A stretch of 64,000 nucleotides of DNA from Hyphomicrobiales bacterium (GTDB lineage Bacteria > Pseudomonadota > Alphaproteobacteria > Rhizobiales > Rhizobiaceae). Position 1 is the stretch's first letter. Each line of letters starts with the position of its first letter. Below the pieces are notes generated by a model. It did no database searches. It had not been told where the DNA came from and was given only the letters and a program-made list of their open reading frames with translations. The position numbers and the translations under genes are program-made. This document shows, piece by piece, positions 25,481 to 34,117 of the stretch. Location of the stretch: NCBI GenBank assembly GCA_900468535.1, contig UBTY01000052.1:1-64000 (forward strand), given 5' to 3'.

Positions 25481-25490
25481 TTGTCGACAA
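25481..25490. promoter_or_regulatory. GntR operator copy 1 (TTGTCGACAA)
   Basis: A perfect palindrome TTGTCGACAA, extended to TTTTGTCGACAAAA (25479-25492), lies upstream of the M20 hydrolase gene and downstream of the GntR gene. The same core occurs once more at 26350. The pattern fits FCD-type GntR operators. Confidence 0.65.
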
Positions 25491-25552
25491 AAAAAATACA
25501 AACTGAATTATTTTCGCCGACTTAATGCCGTCGAGACATTGAGGTCTTGTTT

Positions 25553-26257
25553 CTAAAGGCTGAGATCGCCGCTCTGACGCGAATCCGCGCTGATGTAGGA
25601 GCGGATCTGGCTGACGATCTGATCGGCATGCGCAGACGCAAGAGCATCGGCCTGTAGCAAGTCGCGATTGATGATTGCCTGGATCATATCCTCGTGTTCA
25701 CCGACATATTGCCTCGGCAACACGTCATTGAACGACGAGTAATAGAGGCGAAGAATGCGGCGCCCTTCGTCGAGCAGGCGGGTGAAGAGTTCCACGTAGT
25801 AGCGGTTCCGCCCGGCTTGTGCGATCGCAACGTGGAAGTCACGGTTGGTCGAGATCATCCCCAGCACATCACGGCGATCAACAGCCTCTTCGAAGGCCTT
25901 CTGCAGCGAGCGGATCTTTTCGATATCATCTGGCGTGTGGTTGGCTGCTGCAAGCCTTGTGGTCACCCGGTACATCAGGGTCAGGGCATCAAAAAACTCC
26001 GACAGCCGCAGAAAATCGATATTCGATACGATGGTCGCACGGTTGGTCAGGGTCATGATCAACCCCTCGGCAGCAAGGCGAACGAGCGCTTCACGAATGG
26101 GTGTGCGTGACAGGGCAAAGCGATCCGACAGCTGCTGCTCATCAATGGCGCTGCCCGGCGCCAGCTTGAGTTCGATGATCTCGTTTCTCAGCGTCTCATA
26201 GACGGTCGAAACACCAAACCCGCGCTTATGCGTCAGTTGCTTGTCTCTCTCGTCCAC
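25553..26257 (-). CDS. FCD-family GntR regulator of the amidohydrolase/HyuAB and M20 genes
   Basis: A 234-residue regulator. The winged helix reads LAPGSAIDEQQLSDRFALSRTPIREALVRLAAEGLI, and the FCD domain carries FHVAIAQAGRNRYYVELFTRLLDEGRRI. The start is a GTG (26255-26257) with AAGGGA upstream. TTGTCGACAA palindromes stand on both sides of the gene, one before the M20 hydrolase and one in the gap to the divergent amidohydrolase. The simplest reading is that this protein represses itself, the M20 gene and the whole seven-gene divergent operon. Confidence 0.88.
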   Translation of the reverse strand: MDERDKQLTHKRGFGVSTVYETLRNEIIELKLAPGSAIDEQQLSDRFALSRTPIREALVRLAAEGLIMTLTNRATIVSNIDFLRLSEFFDALTLMYRVTTRLAAANHTPDDIEKIRSLQKAFEEAVDRRDVLGMISTNRDFHVAIAQAGRNRYYVELFTRLLDEGRRILRLYYSSFNDVLPRQYVGEHEDMIQAIINRDLLQADALASAHADQIVSQIRSYISADSRQSGDLSL

Positions 26258-26349
26258 GCCAGCGATCCCTTCGTTTCAAACTGTTCTGACCGTCGTCTGC
26301 AACTCGAATTGGTAACGGAATCCGCTTTTGACTTCAAACAATATATTTG

Positions 26350-26359
26350 TTGTCGACAA
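26350..26359. promoter_or_regulatory. GntR operator copy 2 (TTGTCGACAA)
   Basis: The same palindrome as at 25481, set within TTTGTTGTCGACAAATGA, lies in the 233-bp gap between the GntR gene (start 26257) and the divergent amidohydrolase (start 26491). The surrounding stretch 26325-26380 is AT-rich and probably holds both promoters. Confidence 0.65.
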
Positions 26360-26490
26360 ATGAAATATTGAATGATACGCCTGACAGATATCGAAGATCT
26401 GCAACCTCTTGGAGGGCAGCGATCTTGGAGAGGATCAGCCGACGCAGTGCCATGTGTACCGCTGCGGCTGAAGCGAATGCGGGGTGAGGC

Positions 26491-27726
26491 ATGACCGATA
26501 CGGTACTTGTGAATGCGCGTTTGGCCGACATCGAAGGCAAGGCGCTTGGTCCATCGACCACCGTGCACCTGAAGGACGGCCGGATCGCCTCCATCGGCCA
26601 GCCAGCCCCGGAAGGGATCGAGCAACTCGACCTCGGCGGCCGCACACTTCTCCCCGGCCTCATCGACTGCCACTTTCACGTTGTTGCTCACTCGCTGGAC
26701 CTTTGGTCCAACGTCATTGCGCCCGACAGCCTGGCAGCACTCCGCGCTGCGAAGATCATGGAACAGCTCCTCACAAACGGCTTCACGACCGTGCGCGATC
26801 TCGGCGGCGCCGACATCGGCCTCGTCAGGGGCGTCGAAGACGGTCTTATCGACGGGCCCGACCTCATCATTTGCGGCAAGGGGCTGTCGATGACCGGAGG
26901 GCACACCGACCTCCGCCAACGTACGGATATCAGGCCAGATGCCATGGGCTGGCGCCTGGGCAATATGGGCGTGATCGTCGACGGCGTCGACGAGGTACGG
27001 CGAGCCTGCCGCAAGATGCTCAAGGAAGGCGCGCGCTTCATCAAGGTGATGGCCAATGGCGGCGTCGCCTCTCCCAACGACCCGATCGAGTCCATCCAGT
27101 ACTCGGACGCCGAAATCCGCGCGATGGTGGAAGAGGCCGAAAACGCCGGGACCTACGTCTCCGCCCACGTCTATCATGACGATGCGATCCGTCGCTGCGT
27201 CAAGCTCGGCGTCAAGTCGCTTGAGCATTGCAACCTGATTTCCAAAGAGACCGCCGAGCTCGCCGCCGAAGCCGGCTGCATAGCCGTGCCGACGCTCGCT
27301 GCCTACGAAGGTCTGAAACTCGAGGGCGCAGCGTTGGGGCTCGGCCCGGCAGAGCAGGCCAAGGTCGACATCGTTCGCGACAAGGGCATCGAGTCCCTGC
27401 GCATCATGCGTGAGGCCGGGCTGCCGATGGCCTTCGGAACGGATCTGCTTGGACCGCTGCGCAAGTATGGCGGCCTCGAATTCGAGCTGTTGGCAAAGGT
27501 GCTTTCACCGGCTGAAATCCTTGCTTCCGCCACGACGATCGGCGCGCGGCTTTGCCGGCAGGTAGGCGAAATCGGCGTCATCGCGCCGGGCGCTCGCGCC
27601 AACTTCATCGTCGTCGACGGCAATCCGCTTGACGACATCACTTTGCTCGGGCGGCCGGAAGAGACCGTCAAGGCAGTTATCAAGAATGGCCGCATCGTTC
27701 GCGGCGCAGTCGCAGAGGTTCACTAA
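26491..27726 (+). CDS. amidohydrolase-superfamily enzyme (imidazolonepropionase/prolidase-like)
   Basis: A 411-residue metal-dependent hydrolase. The HxH motif is in LIDCHFHVVAHS, the carboxylated-lysine region in GARFIKVMANGG, the third and fourth His in VSAHVYHDD and SLEHCNLI, and the catalytic Asp in MAFGTDLLGPL. The start has GGGGTGAGG upstream. Members cleave cyclic amides, N-acyl bonds or Xaa-Pro peptides. It is the first gene of an operon with a GAF protein, a CUT2 importer and HyuA/HyuB, so a cyclic amide or imide substrate is likely. It overlaps the next gene by one base. Confidence 0.87.
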   Translation: MTDTVLVNARLADIEGKALGPSTTVHLKDGRIASIGQPAPEGIEQLDLGGRTLLPGLIDCHFHVVAHSLDLWSNVIAPDSLAALRAAKIMEQLLTNGFTTVRDLGGADIGLVRGVEDGLIDGPDLIICGKGLSMTGGHTDLRQRTDIRPDAMGWRLGNMGVIVDGVDEVRRACRKMLKEGARFIKVMANGGVASPNDPIESIQYSDAEIRAMVEEAENAGTYVSAHVYHDDAIRRCVKLGVKSLEHCNLISKETAELAAEAGCIAVPTLAAYEGLKLEGAALGLGPAEQAKVDIVRDKGIESLRIMREAGLPMAFGTDLLGPLRKYGGLEFELLAKVLSPAEILASATTIGARLCRQVGEIGVIAPGARANFIVVDGNPLDDITLLGRPEETVKAVIKNGRIVRGAVAEVH

Positions 27727-28286
27727 TGTCAACGCCGTACGATGTTCAGCATGTCTGGCAATTGATGTCCGGAGCGGACGCCGCAGGCGCCATGTTCGCG
27801 TACCTGCAGGACGGCATCAACCGCGACGTCGGCTGCGGACTGCTGACGGCCTCTGTCTACGACCTCGTCAACATGCGCTCCCGCCGTGTCTTCTCCGAAA
27901 ACCTGGAGGCCTACCCGCTCGGCAACTTCAAACGCCTTGACCGCAATCGTTACTTCGAGACCGTTCTCGTGGGTCACAAGCACTTCTCGTCAACGACGAT
28001 CGAGGAGATCGCGGAAGTCTTCTTCGATTGGCAGAAGATCCAGGATCTCGGCTTCGAGTCCAACATGAACATCCCGGCAATCGCCGGCAACACGGTGATC
28101 GGTTCGATCAACCTGCTTGAGAAGAAGGGCCATTACGACGCCGACCGCGTCCGCCGTGCGCTGCTTTGGCAGCCTATCGTCACGCTGAGCTTCCTGTTGC
28201 TCAATCAGGCAGGCGAGGACGCGACTTTCAGCCCGGGTATTGCCGCGACCGAGCAACCGACACTCGAAGGCGGGAAGGCCTCATAA
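27726..28286 (+). CDS. GAF-domain protein
   Basis: A 186-residue cytoplasmic protein made almost entirely of one GAF-like domain (about residues 20-155; GLLTASVYDLVNMRSRRVFSENLEAYPLGNFKRLD and NIPAIAGNTVIGSINLLEKKGHYDADRV). GAF domains bind small ligands. No output domain is present. Its position between the amidohydrolase and the binding protein, with a start that overlaps the preceding stop (TAATG), suggests it is needed for the pathway, either as a ligand sensor or as an unrecognised enzyme or accessory subunit. Its function is unknown. Confidence 0.78.
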   Translation: MSTPYDVQHVWQLMSGADAAGAMFAYLQDGINRDVGCGLLTASVYDLVNMRSRRVFSENLEAYPLGNFKRLDRNRYFETVLVGHKHFSSTTIEEIAEVFFDWQKIQDLGFESNMNIPAIAGNTVIGSINLLEKKGHYDADRVRRALLWQPIVTLSFLLLNQAGEDATFSPGIAATEQPTLEGGKAS

Positions 28287-28363
28287 AACCATTCCCGTCC
28301 GACCCTAATCAACGAGAGCCGCAAAGGCCCGCAACGATCTTCAGAGGAAAACGGAGCTTCACA

Positions 28364-29365
28364 ATGAAACTGGGACTACTGACTGCCACCGCCCTTTTCT
28401 TGGGTACCGCTATCGCTCCCCAGATTGCGGGTGCACAGGACAAGCCACTGCGTGTCGCCTTCCTGGCGGCGTCGAGCCAGAACGGCTTCAACCAGGCGAT
28501 CTATGCCGGCATCGTTGAGGCTGCGAAGAAGAACGGCAACGTCACGACTGAGATCTTCGACGGCGAGTTCTCCGCGCCGACACAGTTCAGCCAGGTCGAG
28601 GACCTGACGGCAGGAAATCGCTTCGATGCGCTGATCATCGCCCCCAACGACACGGTCGGCATCGCAACGGCTCTCGAAGATGCAACGGCGGCAGGGCTCA
28701 AGGTTGCCACGACACTGTTTCCGATCGGCCCGGACCTGAAAAACATGCAGCCGCAGGTCAAGGGACTGACGACGACGGTCGCGTCCGATCCGTCGATCGG
28801 CGCCCGCGCGCAGGCCGAGAAGGTCGTCGACTACTGCGCAGACAAGAACCCATGCAAGGTCGTCGTCATGATCGGCCAGCTGATCTACCCGTTCGACAAT
28901 CTGCGCAACCAGACTTTCAAGGAAGTGCTCGGCAAGCACGACAACATCAAGATCGTGGCGACCGGCGAAGGCAACTACAGCCCGGACACCTCGCTTAAGG
29001 CGATGCAGGACATCCTGCAGGCCAACCCGAAGATCGACGCCGTCCTCTCCAACGCCGACCAGCACCTGATGGGCGTTGAGATCGCGCTTGAAGATGCCGG
29101 AATCGATGTATCGTCGGTCTATCTCATCGGCGGCGGTCTCAACCAGATCACCCTCGACAAGATCCGCGCCGGCAAGTTCGACGCATCGCTTGCGCAGTTC
29201 CCCTCCTCGATGGGCGCAGCGGCCCTCGACGCCATTGTCAAGGCAAGCAAGGGGGAGCAGGTACCGACCTGGATCGACGAAAAGACGCTGCGCGATGTTC
29301 CGCAGATCGTCGACAAGGCATGGCTCGATGCCCATCCCGACTTCAAGGCCGAATGGCAGGGCTGA
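28364..29365 (+). CDS. CUT2-type periplasmic binding protein (RbsB-like)
   Basis: A 333-residue periplasmic ligand-binding protein of the RbsB fold. Residues 1-25 are a signal peptide (KLGLLTATALFLG through QIAGA). The mature chain shows the two-lobe pattern with VAFLAASSQNGFNQAIYAGI, ALIIAPNDTVGI and IDAVLSNADQHLMGVEIAL. The start at 28364 is preceded by GGAG; upstream in-frame sequence overlaps the GAF gene and is not preferred. CUT2 proteins bind monosaccharides, but relatives bind purines, autoinducers and other small rings, so in this HyuAB context a cyclic ureide or amide is possible. Confidence 0.9.
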   Translation: MKLGLLTATALFLGTAIAPQIAGAQDKPLRVAFLAASSQNGFNQAIYAGIVEAAKKNGNVTTEIFDGEFSAPTQFSQVEDLTAGNRFDALIIAPNDTVGIATALEDATAAGLKVATTLFPIGPDLKNMQPQVKGLTTTVASDPSIGARAQAEKVVDYCADKNPCKVVVMIGQLIYPFDNLRNQTFKEVLGKHDNIKIVATGEGNYSPDTSLKAMQDILQANPKIDAVLSNADQHLMGVEIALEDAGIDVSSVYLIGGGLNQITLDKIRAGKFDASLAQFPSSMGAAALDAIVKASKGEQVPTWIDEKTLRDVPQIVDKAWLDAHPDFKAEWQG

Positions 29366-29430
29366 TCTCCCAGAGATAATCGGCGCGGCATGCCGCGCCG
29401 ACCTTCCCGAATACAGACAAGAGGTCGGCC

Positions 29431-30966
29431 ATGAGCATCGGCGAAGTCGCAGTGCGCGTCGAAGGCGTCGCAAAGGCGTTCGGTGGCACACGCATTCTCA
29501 ATGACATCAACATCGATTTCCTGGCAGGCGAGGTCCACGCGCTTGTCGGAGAAAACGGCGCAGGCAAATCCAGCGTCGGCAAGATCGTTGGCGGCTATTA
29601 TTCGGCTGACGAAGGCAATGTCGTTGTCTTCGGTCAGACCGTGACACGCTACTCGCCGCGCGATGCACTCCTTCGCGGGATCGCCATGATCCACCAGGAA
29701 CTGCAGCTCGTGCCTGAGTTGACCGTCGCCCAGAACGTCTTTCTGGGGCAGGAAACGAACAAGGCAGGGCTGCTGGTCCGCGGCGACATTGCTCGCTTCC
29801 ATGCGCTCGAGGCGACCTGCGACTTTGGCCTCGATCCCAACCAGAAAGTCGCCGACCTTCGTATCGCGGAGCGGCAGAAAGTCGAGATCATGCGCGCGAT
29901 CGCACGAGACGCGCGCGTCATCATCATGGACGAGCCGACATCCTCGCTTACGGAAGACGAAGCGCAGCGGCTGCACGAGCTCATCCGCCGGCTCAAGAGC
30001 CAAGGCGTAACGATCATCTATGTAAGCCATTTTCTCGATCACATCCTGGCGACGTGTGATCGCGTTACGATCATGCGAGACGGCAACGTCGTTCGTACAT
30101 CGGATATCGCGGGCGAGACCAAGCAGAGCCTCGTTGATGGCATGCTCGGCAAAGCCTCCGAAATCAGCTGGCCGACGTTGCCGGCCGCGCCGGATACCGC
30201 CGTCCGGCCATTTGTTGAAATGCGCAATGTCGCGACGCGCACCGGTCTCAGCGATATCTCGCTTACCATCCGCCCCGGCGAAATTGTCGGACTGATCGGC
30301 CTGGTCGGTGCCGGTCGAACGGAAGTGGCGCGCGCCATGTTCGGCGCTGACGAGATTACCGCGGGCGACTACTTCATCGAGGGCAGACCCCAGCGCAAAC
30401 TCTCCGTCAAATCAGCCGTCGCCCAGGGTGTCGCCCTGGTTCCCGAAGACCGCCGCAAGCAGGGCCTCGTGCTGACGCAGACAACGCGCCCGAACATCAG
30501 CCTAGCCACTCTGAAGGATATCAGCTTCCATGGCCTGATCCGGCCGAAGCTCGAGCGCGAACGCGTGCGGGATGCGATCAGCCACTTTGGTATCGTTCCC
30601 AACCGTATCGACGGAGAGGTAGCCTTCTACTCAGGCGGCAACCAGCAGAAGGTGCTGCTCTCCAAATGGGCCGTCGCCCGACCAAAACTCCTCATCCTCG
30701 ATGAACCAAGCCGTGGCGTCGACATCGGCGCGCGCCAGCGCATTCACGAATTCATTCTTGAGATCGCCGCATCCGGCGCTGCGGTCCTGCTGATTTCGTC
30801 GGAACTGGAAGAGGTCATCAATCTATCGCATCGCGGCTACCTGATGAGCGAGGGAAGAATCTTCGCCGAAGAGGATTGCAGGACACTTTCAGTCGAAGCA
30901 GCACTCAAACGTATTTTTCAGGTCCAGAACCAAAACCATTCACGTCAGGAGGTTGTGGTCCAATGA
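29431..30966 (+). CDS. CUT2-type ABC transporter ATPase (RbsA-like, tandem)
   Basis: A 511-residue tandem ATPase. The first half has Walker A GENGAGKSS and Walker B region VIIMDEPTSSLTEDEA. The second half has the degenerate P-loop LVGAGRTEVARAMFG usual for RbsA-type proteins and the signature YSGGNQQKVLLSKW. It energises the importer with the adjacent permease. Its stop overlaps the ATG of the permease (ATGA), which shows coupling. Substrate is unknown. Confidence 0.92.
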   Translation: MSIGEVAVRVEGVAKAFGGTRILNDINIDFLAGEVHALVGENGAGKSSVGKIVGGYYSADEGNVVVFGQTVTRYSPRDALLRGIAMIHQELQLVPELTVAQNVFLGQETNKAGLLVRGDIARFHALEATCDFGLDPNQKVADLRIAERQKVEIMRAIARDARVIIMDEPTSSLTEDEAQRLHELIRRLKSQGVTIIYVSHFLDHILATCDRVTIMRDGNVVRTSDIAGETKQSLVDGMLGKASEISWPTLPAAPDTAVRPFVEMRNVATRTGLSDISLTIRPGEIVGLIGLVGAGRTEVARAMFGADEITAGDYFIEGRPQRKLSVKSAVAQGVALVPEDRRKQGLVLTQTTRPNISLATLKDISFHGLIRPKLERERVRDAISHFGIVPNRIDGEVAFYSGGNQQKVLLSKWAVARPKLLILDEPSRGVDIGARQRIHEFILEIAASGAAVLLISSELEEVINLSHRGYLMSEGRIFAEEDCRTLSVEAALKRIFQVQNQNHSRQEVVVQ

Positions 30967-31937
30967 CCAACACTCGAACCGCCACTTCAATGAAAGCGTC
31001 CGGCAAACCCTTCAACCTCGCGGCCTTCTGCCGTGAATACGGGGTGGTCGTGATCATCGCCGCTTTGCTGATCGGCCTGAGCTTTACCTCCGACAGCTTT
31101 CTCACGGCACGCAATCTTCTCAACATCCTGAACCAAAGCGCACCGCTGATGATCATCGCCTGCGCGCTCACGCTTGTCATCATCGGCGGCGGGTTCGATC
31201 TCGCGACCGGTGCAACATTCGGCGTTGCGGCAGTCTCGGGCGGGTGGATCGCGATCAACGTCGATCCCTATCTGGGCATCATCGCCGGCCCCATAATCGG
31301 CCTGCTTCTCGGCACGATCAACGGCCTGATCATCACGACCTTCAACGTCCATTCCTTCCTGGTGACGCTGGCTACAAGTCTTGTGTACCGGGGCATCGCG
31401 ATCCTAATCACCGGCGGCTCGCTCATTCCGGTCCGAATCGAAGCCTTCTCCTGGCTCGGCCGATCGCGCATCGGCATGGTCAACATTGCCGTCATCGTCT
31501 TCGTCGTTTTCATGCTGTTTATGATGCTCCTGCTCAACCGCACGACATTCGGCCGGCGCGTCTTTGCCGTTGGCGGTAACGAAGAGGCCGCGATCCTCTC
31601 CGGCATCCGCACCAATCTCATAAAGATCATCACCTTTGCAATCAGCGGCGCAGCAGCCGGGCTGGCGGGTGTCATCACGGTGTCCCGCATCTCGATGGCA
31701 GAGCCACAGGCCGGCGCTGGCCTTGAGCTGGAAGCGATCGCCGCCGTCATCCTCGGAGGCACATCGATCGCCGGCGGCGCCGGTGCCATCTGGCGCTCGG
31801 TCGCGGGCGTCCTGCTGATGGCGCTGATCGGCAACGGCTTCAACATTCTCAACGTCAACCCGTTCTTCAAGGATCTGACGACGGGCGTGATCATCGTGAT
31901 CGCAGTAGCACTCGCCGCCTCCAACTCGCGGCGCTGA
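30963..31937 (+). CDS. CUT2-type ABC transporter permease (RbsC-like)
   Basis: A 324-residue permease with eight to ten hydrophobic segments. RbsC hallmarks are IIGGGFDLATGATFGVAA near residue 75 and AVGGNEEAAILSGI in the cytoplasmic loop, followed by AIAAVILGGTSIAGGAGAIW. The ATG at 30963 overlaps the ATPase stop by 4 nt. It completes the single-permease importer of the amidohydrolase/HyuAB operon. Confidence 0.92.
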   Translation: MTNTRTATSMKASGKPFNLAAFCREYGVVVIIAALLIGLSFTSDSFLTARNLLNILNQSAPLMIIACALTLVIIGGGFDLATGATFGVAAVSGGWIAINVDPYLGIIAGPIIGLLLGTINGLIITTFNVHSFLVTLATSLVYRGIAILITGGSLIPVRIEAFSWLGRSRIGMVNIAVIVFVVFMLFMMLLLNRTTFGRRVFAVGGNEEAAILSGIRTNLIKIITFAISGAAAGLAGVITVSRISMAEPQAGAGLELEAIAAVILGGTSIAGGAGAIWRSVAGVLLMALIGNGFNILNVNPFFKDLTTGVIIVIAVALAASNSRR

Positions 31938-31975
31938 ACAGACAACAGGCGGGCCTCACGGACATTGCCTCTAAA

Positions 31976-31995
31976 GCGCCTGCCGTCGCAGGCGC
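31976..31995 (+). other. perfect 8-bp hairpin between permease and hyuA
   Basis: GCGCCTGC (31976-31983) and GCAGGCGC (31988-31995) pair exactly around CGTC. It lies in the 107-bp gap between the permease and hyuA. There is no T tract, so it is more likely an mRNA-processing or stability element than a terminator. Confidence 0.5.
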
Positions 31996-32044
31996 GGGGA
32001 ATTCGTGCGGCCATGCTCCCACTCTTACCCATGGGAAGGTCATC

Positions 32045-34114
32045 ATGACAGACAAGATCGTACGCGTCTCAACCGATGTCGGCGGGACGTTCACCGACCT
32101 CGTGTATTTCGAGACGGATAAAAGCAACGGCGTTCAAACTGTTCGGACCGAAAAGTCCGACACGACGCCTCCGGACTTCGAGAAGGGCGTTCTCAACGTC
32201 CTCGACAAGGCCGGCGTCGACATCAACAGCGTCGACTTCTTCGCCCACGGCACGACTGTCGTCATCAACGCCCTGACGGAGCGAAAGGGTGCGAAGGTCG
32301 GCCTCATCACCACGAAGGGTTTCCGGGATTCGCTGGAGATCGGCCGCGGCAACCGCCCGGATTTCTTTAATCTCATGTACCGCAAGCCGACGCCTTTCGT
32401 GCCGCGGCATCTGCGTCGCGAAGTTCCCGGTCGCCTCGATTACCAGGGCAACGAGAAGCAAGCGCTTGATCTCGCCGGCCTCGATGAGATCCTCGCCACC
32501 TTCAAGACCGAAGGCGTCGACGCGATCGCGGTATGCCTCCTGCACTCATACGCAAACCCCGTTCACGAAAAGACGGTCCTGGAAGCCATCAACGCCCGTT
32601 GGCCCGAAGCACCTGTCGTAGCGTCGCACCAGATCACGCGCGAATGGCGCGAGTATGAGCGCACCAACACGACGGTTCTCTCCGCTTACGTACAGCCGAA
32701 AGCCGAACGCTATCTCGAGAAGCTCGAAACCGGCCTGAAGGATCAGGGCTACCACGGCAATCTTTTCATCATGCAGTCAAATTGCGGCGTCGACTCCGTC
32801 GAGGCGACGAAGGCCGTGCCGATCACCATGGTCGAAAGCGGCCCGGCTTCCGGCTTCTGGGGTGCTGCGGAACTCGGGCGCATCATCGGCGAGCCGAATG
32901 TTCTCGCGCTCGACATCGGCGGAACGACCGCGAAGTGCTCGCTGATCGAGAATGGGCAAGTCAAGATCAAGACCGACTACTGGATCGAGCGCAACCGCAC
33001 CTCCGCCGGCTATCCGATCATGGTGCCCGTCGTCGATCTTGTCGAAATCGGCAATGGCGGTGGCTCTATCGCCTGGGTCGATAGCTTCGAAAAGCTGCAT
33101 GTCGGCCCGCAATCGGCAGGCGCCTCGCCCGGCCCGGCTGCCTACGGACGCGGCGGCACCAACGCCACGACCACGGATGCCAACCTGGCACTCGGCCGCA
33201 TCAACCGCGACTACTTCTGCGGCGGTTCCGTTATCGCCGACATCCCGGCGCTCGAGACGGCCATGGGCGCGCTCGCGGAGCGTCTGGGAACCTCACAGAT
33301 CGAAGTGGCGCGCGGTATCATCCGCATCGCCAACTCCAACATGGTCAACGCTCTGAAGCTGGTGTCCGTCAACCGCGGTTACGATCCGCGCGACTTTACC
33401 CTGGTCGTGTTCGGCGGTGGCGGCCCAATGCACGGTGTCGCTCTCGGGCAGGAGCTTGGCGTCAAGAAAGTGGTCGTTCCGCGTGGTGCGCCGGTCTTCT
33501 CCGCCTGGGGCATGATGATGAGCGATCTGCGGCGCGATTACTTCGTGACCCGTCTGCTCGACGAAAATGACTACGTGGCGCTGAACGCGCTCGTTCAGGA
33601 GGCGATCGCGCTTGCAAAGAGCGAGTTCGGCCGCGAAGGTGTCGATGAGAGCGTGATTTCGATGCGGCCGCTGATCCGTTGCCGCTATCAGAACCAGGAA
33701 TTCGCCGTCGAGGTCCCGGTCGCGGCCGGCGCAATTGGCGCCGACGAAGCCAAGCGGATGGTAGCCGACTTCCATGAGATCTATGAGCGCGAATACACCT
33801 ACCGCCTGGACGCGGGTGTCGAGATCATCGGCCTGCACCTGATCGCATCCAGCGAGGTCGGCAAGCTTGAACTGGTGGCGTTGCCAAAGAGCGGCGCATC
33901 TCTGACCGACGCGGTCAAGGGACGGCGCATCGTCGACTACGCGACGGAAGGTGAACACGAAGCCACCATCTACGATGCGACCAAGCTAGAGCCGGACATG
34001 ACCTTCAATGGCCCTGCTATCATCGAGGATCCGGGCACAACCATCGTCGTGCATCCGGGGAACACCGTCCTCATCGACGATTTCGGCAACACCCACATCA
34101 ACATCCGGGGCTGA
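32045..34114 (+). CDS. hydantoinase/oxoprolinase subunit A (HyuA family)
   Basis: A 689-residue ATP-binding subunit. The actin-like ATPase fold is shown by DVGGTFTDLVYF at the N-terminus, HGTTVVINALTERKGAKVGLITTKGF, and ALDIGGTTAKCSLIENG at about 294. The C-terminal part has VFGGGGPMHGVALGQELGVKKVVVPRGAPVFSAWGM. With HyuB it opens hydantoins, N-methylhydantoin or 5-oxoproline at the cost of ATP; acetone carboxylase beta subunit is a distant relative. The gene is followed 3 nt later by hyuB. Which ring compound is used cannot be read from sequence. Confidence 0.9.
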   Translation: MTDKIVRVSTDVGGTFTDLVYFETDKSNGVQTVRTEKSDTTPPDFEKGVLNVLDKAGVDINSVDFFAHGTTVVINALTERKGAKVGLITTKGFRDSLEIGRGNRPDFFNLMYRKPTPFVPRHLRREVPGRLDYQGNEKQALDLAGLDEILATFKTEGVDAIAVCLLHSYANPVHEKTVLEAINARWPEAPVVASHQITREWREYERTNTTVLSAYVQPKAERYLEKLETGLKDQGYHGNLFIMQSNCGVDSVEATKAVPITMVESGPASGFWGAAELGRIIGEPNVLALDIGGTTAKCSLIENGQVKIKTDYWIERNRTSAGYPIMVPVVDLVEIGNGGGSIAWVDSFEKLHVGPQSAGASPGPAAYGRGGTNATTTDANLALGRINRDYFCGGSVIADIPALETAMGALAERLGTSQIEVARGIIRIANSNMVNALKLVSVNRGYDPRDFTLVVFGGGGPMHGVALGQELGVKKVVVPRGAPVFSAWGMMMSDLRRDYFVTRLLDENDYVALNALVQEAIALAKSEFGREGVDESVISMRPLIRCRYQNQEFAVEVPVAAGAIGADEAKRMVADFHEIYEREYTYRLDAGVEIIGLHLIASSEVGKLELVALPKSGASLTDAVKGRRIVDYATEGEHEATIYDATKLEPDMTFNGPAIIEDPGTTIVVHPGNTVLIDDFGNTHINIRG

Positions 34115-34117
34115 ACC

